Part shown: piece by piece, positions 38,801-50,800 of the stretch | Numbering within the stretch: position 1 is the first letter of the stretch | How the letters are laid out: the number at the start of each line of letters is the position of its first letter | Source: Strigops habroptila | Taxonomy: Eukaryota; Chordata; Aves; Psittaciformes; Psittacidae | Reading direction: 5' to 3' | DNA length: 64,000 nt | Assembly: GCF_004027225.2 (NCBI RefSeq) | Contig: NC_044289.2 | Location: 4,329,761-4,393,760 of the forward strand | Made by a program: the position numbers and the translations under genes | The notes under the pieces: model-generated | Database searches by the model: none | Seen by the model: the letters and a program-made list of their open reading frames with translations, nothing else | Told to the model about the DNA's origin: nothing

Positions 38801-41800
38801 ACCCTTGCAACAATTGTAAAGGTAAATCTCTGGTCAGCAGAGCAGGATGCTGAAACTGGCACCATAGGTTCTCAATATTTGGCTGATCTATTTAGTCCAT
38901 ACAGTTTCATTACAAACCAGTAAGATCTAAAGCTTTGCTTTTGTAGGTCTGCATTTGTCCTACTGTGTTACTGTAGAATTTCAGTAGGTCCATGTTTGGA
39001 TGCAGCTGCCACCCCACAGAAGATGTGTTCTGGAGTCCACCAGCAGTGCAGTTTATTACATGGGTAAAAGTGAAACATATCACATGAAGCTTCCTCCTGT
39101 CAGAAAAAATGAAGAATGATTTGAACAGATCTTTCAATGAAAACTGATTTGTTCATGGAGAATGGGATATATCTTGTTGATGAAAGCTTCTACGTTGTAA
39201 AGATACCTTGTAGTAACCCACAAGGGTTCATTAGCAATTTTATCACACCAGCTACTGGATAGTTGGGATTTATATATTCATCGTTCTGCATGATCGTTAT
39301 TATTACACTGATTTTGCCTCTTGTGGACGGCATGACCATTACCATGTCCTTTAGAATTATTAGTGTAATCATGATAGCTATGATTCTGTTGGTTGTCTCT
39401 CTGAGACCATAGTAGTAGGGTCACTTGCACCAACATTTGTTATCTTCTGCTGTGGAGAATGAGCCTGTGTAGGCTTTTAAAGTGAATGCAAAGTTTCCTT
39501 CCCCCTGGATATTAGTTATAGTTCTACTCAAGCATACAGATCCTTTAGCCAAGTAATGCTGTGCTTTCAATTCATAATTGTTGATTTATGATCTTAGTTG
39601 TACTGCCTTGTCTGACATTCCCATAAGCAAGCTGTGGAAGATTAATTTAGATAATATTATAATGAGGATGTGCAAAACCAGGTAGGAAGTTGAGCTCCTG
39701 GAGCAGTCCTTATTAACTGGGATCATGGGATACGAAATTCATTTGTAGAGTTTTCAAATGAGAATATCAATGGGAGCAGCTAGAAGCATGAAGCAGAATA
39801 CTGGAATTTGGAAAGTGATACGGCAAACAGGATGCAACTGAAAAAGGAGCGTGGTTTTACAGTTAGAGATAAATCATCTACACAACTGCACACTAAGGAG
39901 CTACTGGCTTGGTCACAGTTGCAGGAACTTACCACAGGTTTGTCCTTGGAGGAGCTCCTCAGTAGAAATGAAAGCAGCTCTTGGCCTTTAGCTTATCCCA
40001 GACTTGTAGCTAGCAGCAGTGGCTCTGGCTTATTAGGCTTCAATGTATGGGCACTTGGAGACAATTGAAGCCATCTTTAGAGTCACTGTTTTTCAGTGGT
40101 ATGTTGTGTGTAGCTGCTTGTGTGTAGCTGCTCGCAAGCCAAGTGGCCCAGTGTTTGGTCACAGAGTTACATGTCAATGCAGGCAGTCTCAGTATCCCAA
40201 TTGCTTGTATTACCAAAAGGGACACCAGAGGTTTTTGCTCTACTTTCTCCAAGTCTTGGGCTTTTTTTACTGGAAATGTGCTGTAGAAACAGCCAAGCAA
40301 ACTTTAAACTGCCCATCTCAAGACTTGCCGCTGCTGGTGGATGTTGCTCACCGTAGGCAGCAAAGCCTATGCCTGTGTGGTTGCAGTCGTGATGTTTTAG
40401 GTGGAGGGAGGGAACTAAGAGGAATGAAGAGTATCCAGTTGTTCCTTTTTTTCCTTTGAGATTTGCATTGGTATCCACTTTTCTAGGTTGACTCTCTTCT
40501 ATCTGCATGCAACCCACTTACCTGATTTGTACAGGTACAGTGAATGCTTGCTGGAAAAGAAGGTACAGCTTCCCTCAACCCCTGTACCGTAGCATATTGC
40601 CAGAACTCGGTAGTCTTCTCTCTTGGATTAATTCCTATTTTCTCTGCATTTTGCCTGGCTTTCTGTCTCATTTCTTTCTTATTTTACCACTTTTTTTCAT
40701 GTTCATTTTCTATGGAAATGCTGGGGGCAGCAGAGTCAATCTATAAAGTAACAATATAATGAGTAACTTGACAGAGAGTATGTGTACTCTCAATACAGTG
40801 CACATATAATCTTTGTGCTATTTGGCTGTTAAATACATTTTTAATTTTCTTTCTCTGATTTCTCAGGTACAGAACATCTCCACAGCTAAAGAGTTTTGTT
40901 CTAACAAATGGCATTTTGAATCCAACATTATTTTTCAGGCTTCTGACACTCTTGTTGAAAATGAGCATCAGTATTTTTCAGAGCAAAAATCAGAGCTGCT
41001 TTGAAGTTACTCACGTGTCCTTTAATGCAGAAGACCTGTTGTCTGAAAGACTTCTGTATAGATGTTGGAAGTCAAGTGGGGCATAAATTGTATTAAAATT
41101 TCAATTTATTTTATCTGGCCTTTTTATGATACTTCACCAAAACATGCTGTTGGTCATTACTTTTGTTCATTGAAGACCAGTTCAGTAGTCTCTAGAACAT
41201 ATCTACTTAACATTGTATGTTACAGGAATCATACATGAAACATTGGTTTCTTCCTGTAACTGCTTAGAGAGACTTATTCCCGTAAGCCAGAGTTCTCTAA
41301 ACTCATATGCTAATGTTGAACCAAATTTGAGCAAGCAAACAGACACATGGTTTCAAGACCGTGTTTGGTTTCAGCCACCACCACATGGTTTCAACTACAG
41401 TAAAAAGAAATCAAATTAGGCGGCTTAAATCGGCAACACTTTGAGATTACATCCCTGCCATGTCAATCCCAACATAGAAGGCTGGAGAACTTGCAAATTA
41501 AAATTCTCTACAAAAGTACAGTGAAGAGAGAAGCCACCATCGTATGTGGAAGGCTCCTGGCTTCAAATTCGTACCTTTTACTACCGGACAGCATCTCTGT
41601 AAGTAGTGTTTTCTTTGTTGTATATGCTGTCATTGTACAAACCTAGAAGTGACATTACAGTAGGGCTGTGCTGGTGCAGTCTGGATTTTGACGTTTTGCA
41701 GGTTTGGCAGTGCTGCTTGTTGATTACAGCTGAAATTCATTAATAAGGATCACCTGTAAATTAGTTACAGTTCTACTCAAGCATACAGATCCTTTAGCCA

Positions 41801-44800
41801 AGTAATGCTGCTTGCAGCCCAGAAAGCCAACCGTATCTTGGGCTGCATCAAAAGAAGCGTGACCAGCAGGTCGAAGGAGATGATCCTGCCCCCTCTACTC
41901 TGCTCTTGTGAGACCTCACTTGGAGTACTGTGTACAGTTCTGGTGTCCTCAACATAAAAAGGACATGGAGCTGTTGGAGCGAGTCCAGAGGAGGGCCACG
42001 AGGATGATAAGGAGGCTGGAGCACCTCCCGTATGAAGACAGGCTGAGAGAGTTGGGGCTGTTCAGCCTGGAGAAGAGAAGCTGCGTGGAGACCTCAGAGC
42101 AGCCTTCCAGTATCTGAAGCGGGTCTACAAGGATGCTGGGGAGGGACTCTTCATTAGGGACTGTAGTGGTAGGACAAGGGGTAATGGCTTCAAACTTAAA
42201 CAGGGGAAGTTTAGATTGGATATAAGGAAGAAGTTCTTTACAGTGAGGGTGGTGAAGCACTGGAATGGGTTGCCCAGGGAAGTTGTGAATGCTCCATCCC
42301 TGACAGTGTTCAAGGCCAGGTTGGACAGAGCCTTGGGCCACATGGTTTAGTGCGAGGTGTCCCTGCCCATGGCAGAGGGGTTGGAACTAGATGATCTTAA
42401 GGTCCTTTCCAACCCTATGATTCTATGAAATTCCACTTTCAAAGCAACATACTTGTAACTACACCTGATGTTCACAGTGTTCTATACAGAAAATTACTGC
42501 TTTTGTCAGTAATCACTTAATACACAGAGTATGAAGACAGTTCTGTAGGTACTTGGAATCCTGTTGATTTCTGTATAATCAAAGTAAAATATTTTACTTT
42601 TTTCCACAGGGAATGAGATACTCTGAGATTCATAGGGAGGAACCAGTAAGGATAAAAATTATGTGTCATTTCCTTAAAAAGAGAGGAAAAAAAGTGCAGG
42701 TCATGAGAATCAAGGTGAGCCTTTTTGTCTTCCTTTATAAAGCAGAAATAAAGGATGTGAAGCAGGCCAAAATGCAGCAAAGTAGCAAACTTGGGAGTTG
42801 TTTAAACTCCTTTTCTTCAGAAACAGGAGAGAAAAAAAAGCTCAAGATTTGCAGTTTAATTTGCCTTCTCTACCCAAATCCACCAAAGATACCACTTTGA
42901 GGGGGGGATGTCTCATCCATCCCAGTTCTCTTAGTTCTCAGTCCTATTCAGTCTTTACAACCCCATGAGGAACCTTCTCTGTCAGGGGAGAACAAAGACA
43001 GGAAGTCTCCTCTCCTAGATAGAAAACACCCTCTTTGTGGCAAAGGGCAACTCTCAGAGCTTCCAGAACAGCACTTTCTCTGTTGCCACTCCAGGAGTTA
43101 AATATAATTGCAGCTGGACTGGCAAAAAAGAATCCCAAGTCATGCAGAATGGTTTGTATCCACACTGCCAATGCCAGGACCTGTTTGGAACACACTGGGC
43201 CAGTCTTTGAACCGTTTCCAAACCTTTTTTGTGGTTGCCTTTGGGTTGTACCACATCTGGGTCAAGCATTAAATTCTGTCTGTAGACCCTGCTGTATTTA
43301 AATACTTTTAAATAAAGCCACCAGCATAGGTTCTTTTCAGGAGTGATGGAATGAAAGTCATATCTACATTTTCCATAGTTATATGAGAATTTTCTTGTCT
43401 TTACCATCTGTTCTACCAAATTAGGGAATGATATGCTAATACAGGCAAATACGAGTTTTCATTTTGGGATTGGAAATTCTTTGATATTGAATTGTTATTG
43501 AATTACAACCTACACTTGTGAAAGATAGGGGAACATTTTTCAACAGAACACTCTTACTCCATTGAATGTCAGGCTGCTGAGCCAGCTGAAGCAGTCACGA
43601 CTTCCCCTCTCTCTGGCTGCCCACTTTTGCCTCCACATCACTCAGTCGGTTTTGGGCTCACCATTCCAAAAAAATACTTTATATTTTTCCTGTGAATTTC
43701 TACAGCAGATAGTCCTCATAGTCACAGCCATGGCAGATAAAGCACAGCTTGCAATGTGAATGAGGTCTGTAACACAGATAACAGGCCTAGTTTGCACACT
43801 GCCTTTTGCAGACAGTAAGGCAAACTACCCATCTTTGATGGTGATTGGTAATGTAATGGGGTTCTGGAGGTCTTTGTGCTTTTGTAATCACTTGATCTCA
43901 TGGAGATCAGTTTGTTAATGTGGCTGTGGTCCAATTTCTGTTAAGAGTGCATGTCACTCATTCTTCTTTCTCCAGTGAAGCTTTTTAAAGCACTCTTAAG
44001 AGTTTTCATGAAGTCTGTAAGATGCATCATACCAATTACTACATTTATAACAATAACAGTTTATGAATAAAATGAAGCCTGTATTTCTTCTTAACATGTA
44101 TTTTCTTCTTTTCTAGGTAGAAAAGCTGTTTTCCACATCTCATGAATGCGAACAAATGGAAGAGCACTATCACCACTTCTTCAGGGTCTTTAGAAGATTG
44201 AAAAGCTTTTCTTGAGCAGAGCGTGTTGTGGAGGTGAATGGAGGAGTACAGACAAATCAGATGTTCTTCTGTTTGATGATTCAGACCTACTAGGTCTGAA
44301 GATGCAAGAACCAAGGCATAGCTTAGAGTAGCCCTAAAGCTTCTTTAAGTTGTGCTTGGAAAACAATTGCCTCTACACAGCTGTTGGAGAGGAAGGAATT
44401 GTTTTAATATACTTAAAGCATGCTTAGTTCACACCATCTTTTCTGTAATTACCCTAGGCTTGCTATTGTCACAGACAATGATCTGACTTCTTCAGTATCA
44501 TTCTTACTTTAATAAAATCTCAAAATTTAACCTTCATATGTCTTTTTAGTTATGTCTGAGTAAAGTGCAATATATAGATGTGTTAGCATGATGATACAGT
44601 TCATAAGGTATAGAACTAATAGAACAAAGATCAGAGATTCAGAGTTGCTTTTCTATTATTAATCAGATACACAATATTATGTGTTCTTCTGTGGTCTTAG
44701 AAGCTCTGTCCTGGATTTACAGTTCACTGTGCTAGGTGCTCTACAGAGTCTACCTACACTCATTGCAGCTATACAGGTGTCGTGCACAGGGATAAATACT

Positions 44801-47800
44801 GATAGTAATATTACAACATTGCCATAACAGTATCCCTGTGACCTATTACTGTAAATGATAGGTGTTGAAATGAGTTGAATGGCTGAGCTTCAGCAGTTGG
44901 GTATCCTGTTATGCAGTGACTTAGTCAAGTAAGGAAAAGGTTTTTATATGGATTTTCATAATTAAAACGAATGAAACTGAAACGAAGGCATGTGCTAGCA
45001 GTTTCACAAAGAAAACCTTTCTCAAGATGTCTGTTTCCTGATTTAACATCCATTTTTCCAGCTGAAGATGAAAATTGAAGAAGCGTGAGGGATGCAGTCA
45101 ATGATATAAATATACATAAATCAGTTTATCTGTGACTACGGTGTTCTCTGTGTTGTTGCAATAAAACCAGGTGTTTCTTACCTCTGCGGGGAACTGACCC
45201 CTCAAGAGAAATAGGATGATAAATCTACAGCTGGGGTTTTGAGCAGTCTGTGCTTACAAAAGGGTTTTGGATTTTTTTCTCCCATCTCCTCTTCCCATGA
45301 AATGCATGCTGTCCACTTGCACCCTGAGAATGACTGAACTGCTTTCAGACTTGGAACCCTTTATATAGTAGGGTGGAGAAGTCAGATGTCATGGGCAAGC
45401 TGGAAGGAAGAGAACGATGGAGATGTCTGCGATAAGGCTAGAACGAAAAAAGGTGAGGGGCTGACACAGTGGTGAGACATTTTTGGCCTGGGCAGGGAGC
45501 AGAAGGAGAGGGAGCTGTGTCTGTGTCCTGTGTTCAGCTGTAGCAGTCATTAGTAGCTGGTGCAGTGCTGTGTTTTTGACTTTAGTCTGAGAACAACACT
45601 GATAACACCAATGTTTTTAGTTGTTGCTAAGTAATGTTTACTCCGATCAAGGACTTTCTCAGTCTTATTCTCTGCCAGGGTGGAGTGGAAGCTAGGAGGA
45701 AGCAGAGACAGGACACCTGATCCAAACTACCTAAAGGGGTATTCCATACCACAGCACATCATGCCCAGTATAAATATATATAAACTGGGGAGGAGTTACC
45801 CTAGTGCCTTCTACTGCCTTTCAGCAAGGGCTTGAAATGAGAAGCAACCATGGGTTTGAGAATCAGAGGAGCTTCATGCTTAATGCATTTTATACTATGC
45901 TGTTGGACATTTTATTTGCTTGATCAGCACCAGATGAGAAAAAATAAGGAAGTCCCCATTTGGATTTCCCAAATACCAAAATTCTGGAATTTTAATACAT
46001 ATATGGCTAAATTTTAGCCCAAGTATAGTTTGGGACATTTGTGTTTGAACATTTATTTGAAATGCATTTGTGTATTTTAACATATCTTGCATATGCAGGT
46101 ATTCACACCCTTCAACTCAAATATTCAGACAATTTAATCATGTTGGTGTATACGACCAGTTGAGCACTGTTTGTTACTGACTTTAGGTATCTTAAGATGC
46201 TGGCAAAGCACCCTGCTGAGAAGACTTGCAGTCCCCTGAACCTATGTAGTCATGTTTTTGTGGGTAATAGTGAAAAAATAAGTATTTAAAAAATGGAGAT
46301 AGTTCTACATGAATCACTGTTGTAACTCCTGTCCCAGGAATTGCTCAGCTGTGTACACAAAACTGAACTCTGTTACCTCTAAAATATGTGAGGAACGGAG
46401 ACACACTGTTTGGAGATGCTGCAAAGCAGCTCCTGAGGTGCCACTGCCAACTGTTTTCTCTCATGTTTTGGGTTTGCCTTGCCAAAAGACGCAGAGAACC
46501 CCAATTCAGGCAGAATTGGGGGCTCGGGCATTTTATTGGCACGAGGAGACTCTTACGTCTGTCCTTGTTGGCTGTGTCTTCATCCCTCACACAGCATTGC
46601 CTGTGTCACCTCCCATGTCAAGGTGCCCTCATGGAGTAGGACATCCAGGAACCACACTAGATCAAGGAGATGAGAGTCCCAGATCCATGGGATTGAAGAG
46701 GAGTGTGTGCCTATAAGATAGAGTTGAAGGTACCCGTACTTTGCGCTCCCACCAGCTTCTTAGCCAGACAGGGCTCCTCAGCCCTTTCTCTTCTTGTCCG
46801 GAGCATGTCCCTTCTTTCCTCCTTTCTTCTTTTCCCTTCTGCCATTGGGATCCAACCCAACCTTCCCCTATGTGGCTCTGACTCCTGCAGGGTGGTGCTA
46901 CCTGTGCTCACTTCCTCCCACAGACATGGCAGTGCCGAAAGTCCAGCAAAGTAAAAGCATGTTGAGGAGCATGTGCTAGAGGAGATGGGGTTGTCGCAGG
47001 TACTACATGTGCTACGGTGGGTGTTAATCCCGGTCTTCTCTGTCCTTCCTTCTGCCTTGCTAGAAGCCTTACAGATTTCCCCTAGGATTTCATGGTTCAG
47101 ATCACATCAGAGCATGGCACTGGAGGACCCAGAAAGGGAGTAAAGCTCCCTTCCCACCATGAACCCTAGTTGAATTGAAGAGTAGCAGTGCGCTCGCCTC
47201 TCCTGGCATCACTCGGAGGCAGTGCTGTTGGAGCGGCCTGTTTTGTTGGCCGTTTTCTTTAAGCTCTCTACAAAAGAGTCTACAGTTGGTATCCTCTCAC
47301 TCCAGGCAGTTGCCTGGTCTGAGGATGGTCATGGGTGGTCATGGGCTAGTAGCCCCCTGCCCATTCTGTGACAGTGACTGTAAAAGCTGCACAGACTTTC
47401 AGGACTAAAACCATGTGCAGGAACTGGCCCTGGCACTGTGACCTCCTGTGCAATAGGATAGCAAAGCACTCATAAAGCTTCTTGCTTTATGAATGAGTGG
47501 GGCTTGGGATTGCATCAAGCTTTGGACTAACCTGGCTGTGCCTTCCTTCCACAGGGAATGATCTCTTTCTGGTTGCAGTTCATGAGCTGGGACATGCGCT
47601 GGGTCTGGAACACTCCAATGATCCCAGTGCTATCATGGCTCCTTTCTACCAGTATATGGAAACACACAACTTCAAACTGCCCCAGGATGACCTACAAGGA
47701 ATTCAGAAAATCTATGGTGAGCAACACTACCCATTAATCTATTTACAATGAGTTTGAGTTCAGTGAGTACGTTACACAGACAAGAGACCTGCAAAATGCT

Positions 47801-50800
47801 TGTAGCTGGTGGGCTGGGTTTCCTGCTGTAGCTGAGTGGGGAACTGTTTAAAGCCCTTGATCCATAGCCAAATATCGGACAACTGTCCCAGTGGTAATAT
47901 GTGCACAAGTCAAGATAACCAAACCTCTGTGATCTTGCTGCTCCTCCATCCATCATCATGTCCTCAATATCAAGGAGCGTTAGAAAGGGAAAACCAAGCT
48001 ATTACTGTACCCAAAGTATGTCCATTAGGAACAGCTAGTGCAAACAGAGGGGAGGAATGCAAGGAACATGGAACATCAAGGAAATAGTATTTGTGCACTC
48101 TTTTTTTTTTTCTCCATATATACAAGGTAGGGAATTAGGGAACACTTAATCTCCACCTGAACATTGTTGTACAACATGTGCCACAAAGATACGGGCTCAA
48201 GGTAAAGAGAGGAAAGGAGGCATAGAGAAAAGCAAGGGGCTGGAAATGATGTGCTACCATATGATGGGATCATGGATACCAGGGTGTGAGGACAGGGACT
48301 TTGAGAGAATTATTGGCTGAAGGAGGCTCTGGGGGCAGAGGGAAATGCAGGTTTTAGGAGCCGCACTCAAGGGGAGGCTGGGCTAGAAGATGCGGCAGCC
48401 CATGGAAAACAGGTTTTGTCAAACATCCCTGATTTCATTCTTTGAGGAAAGTACAGGTCTGACTAAGAGGTTAATAAATGTTGCATAGAACAACTATGCT
48501 ATGTAGTTGTGCAACACCTGCAGCTACTTGAAATCTAGAGTCAAATATTAGCTCCCAGTATCAGTCAAGCACATATTATATGAATTAGACCTAAAAAAAA
48601 CCCCTGATAAGATGGTTGTCAGTGGGAAAGAGGGATTCCTGCTGGGATCAGCAGCAGACCTGGCACTAGTCAACGTTTACATCAGTGATCTGTTGGTGCA
48701 TTTTAAATTACTTCTATAGGATTTGTGCCAAGACCTGTAAGGCTCTAAAGCAGTGCAGCAAGACTTTAAAGGTCTAAAGTGTCAATTGTTTGAGTCTGAG
48801 GGTTGTTTGGGTTGGGTTGGGTTTTGTTGTTGGTTGTTTTGGGGGTTTTTTTGTGGCTGGAATGAGATTCATTTGTTCAAATGTAAATGCCTAAAGAAGA
48901 TAAATCTCTTTCTGGGCTGGTTTCTCTGAGTCTGTCTGGACAATGGGGGAAACCCAAGCATTTGTAGAATGCAGTTCATCCTCATCAAGGCAGATACCCA
49001 AATAAGGTCCACCATGTAAAATAAGATGACTTGAAGTACACTCAGGGAGAACTGGCTCTTCCCATTAGTACAGCTGAAGATTTCTCTTTATTGTTCATTA
49101 CCAGGATGAAGTTGCATGGCAATTGTCCTATGGTATCATTTAATTATGCATTCTTTAACATAGTATATACTCAAATACTCAGGATAACAGAGACTCTGGA
49201 TGGTTTTGAAAGAAAGTGCTGGGGTAGTAAGTATGTTTTTCATTAAATAATATACCTTTCAAAATACTGATTTTTGAAAGCTGCTAAAATGTCTTCACGC
49301 TGTTTCTGTTTTGAAATGTTGATTTAGTTCCTGTGAACTTTGACTAATCAAGAAGAAAAATAATCTAAATTTATTGCTGACAGTGCAACTGCAATCAAGA
49401 TAAAGCTACTGGTTTCTCTGTTTTCAGACAGCTCTTGGAAAGGGAGCAGATAAGGAACTGACAGCCATGCTGCTTCACGTTTGTGGTTGAAGCCAATATC
49501 AGCTGTGGCTGAGCTGGGGACCGGCACTCCCCAAGCACAGGTTGGGCAGGGACCCAGTGCCCCAGGCTGAGCTCAGCTGGGGCTCCAGTACCAGTTGAGG
49601 TACCGGGTGATGCTGGTCAGGGCCGTTGAATCTTTACAGTGTCCTCAGGGCCCTGACAGTTTGTGAGAGCACTGCACAGCATCTTGTGCAGAGCTATGGC
49701 AGAGCAGAGGCTCAGTACCGTCCTGCCTGTGGCTTGGCAGCAGCACCACTGCACTTCCATTTATGTTTCATTTACGTAGTGACATTAAGCTTTAGCCACA
49801 TGCTCTGTTAAGATTCTCTGTATGCAATATAATATACTTAGAGTTTTAACTCAGCTTGAAAAAAGCAAGTTTATTGCTTTTTTCGTGCTGCTATTTAGTG
49901 CAGGTAGTAACTAGGAATTAGTTTGTTGGCTATCATGGAAGCACACAAAGGCTCTTCTCCGAGGCCTTTGGACTGGCGTGGATTGGGGAGGATGTTGGTG
50001 GTTGTAGACAGAACTAGTCCTGCAGGGAGAAGACGGAGTAGCTTCTGCAGTAGGAGCTTTGATACCCCACGTAGAGATTTTGGTCCTTAGCATAGAGCTA
50101 CAGTCCAAAACCTAAAGGTTAGTTTAAAACTAGGTTTTACTCTTACGGTTCACAAAGAAAAGATGGAAAATGCAGGTTATGTTTCTCCCTGGAATCGGAG
50201 ATATGAGAACAGATCTTTTCATCTGAGCTTCTTACAACTGAGAAGGGACAGCTGAAATATTCTTCTTGTAGCTTTAGCAGGAACATTGAACTAATGTGTT
50301 TATTTCCACAGTGCCAATCTGAGGTGGGGACCAGCACTTTGTTTAGCCTTGGGAATGCCAAAAGCCCATCTACGAGAGCACCTATCCAAATATCAAAACC
50401 TTCTGCTTTCTTGCTGCTCTGACATTCTCTACAGTGCAGCAGCATGTGCTTAATACATATTATTTAGGAACCCTCTATGCAAAATAAGTCGTAGAGCCAG
50501 AGCCACTGCCTTGCCTGTAACACCCTTATTAAAAAATAAATTCAATTAAAACTTTCAATTTTTCATTCCTCTGAAGTTGCTAGAACAAACAACAGAGGCT
50601 CTACTAAAGCTTAAGTCCATTTTGTCTCCTTCTTTTGAGAATGATGCATTTCAGATGTTTTTTATGTTCTATCTGTGTTTATCCATCAGAAAAGAAATAT
50701 GTCTAAATCTTCATACAACAAGTTATTGAATTATTAAGTTATTTTCTGCTGGATTTATTTCCAGACTCACCTGAAGAGGCAGTAGGTAATGTGAACTCTT

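Larger units (their letters stand above)
35978..47554 (+). other. MMP24: MMP24 intron 4
   Basis: The largest intron, 11.6 kb. It contains a CR1 tail near 37680, a decayed protein-like region on the minus strand (38605-39372), a 50 bp direct repeat, three exon-like blocks on the + strand (41420-44215) and a truncated CR1 at 41811-42428. The stretch 44520-47554 shows no repeat or exon I can support. Confidence 0.85.

Noticed and set aside
39781-40068. 95-codon open frame in MMP24 intron 4 considered as an exon
   Set aside because: There is no pyrimidine tract at its start and no donor at its end; the first listed Met is a TTG, not an ATG.
40867-41004. Strong splice acceptor (tttctttctctgatttctcag) followed by open frames, considered as a further exon of the intron 4 candidate
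   Set aside because: No consensus donor follows before stops arise in all frames, and it cannot be joined in frame to the block ending at 41598.
48800-48860. G/T-rich stretch considered as a telomere-like or regulatory array
   Set aside because: It is irregular gggtt/ttgg text without a fixed unit; ordinary low complexity.
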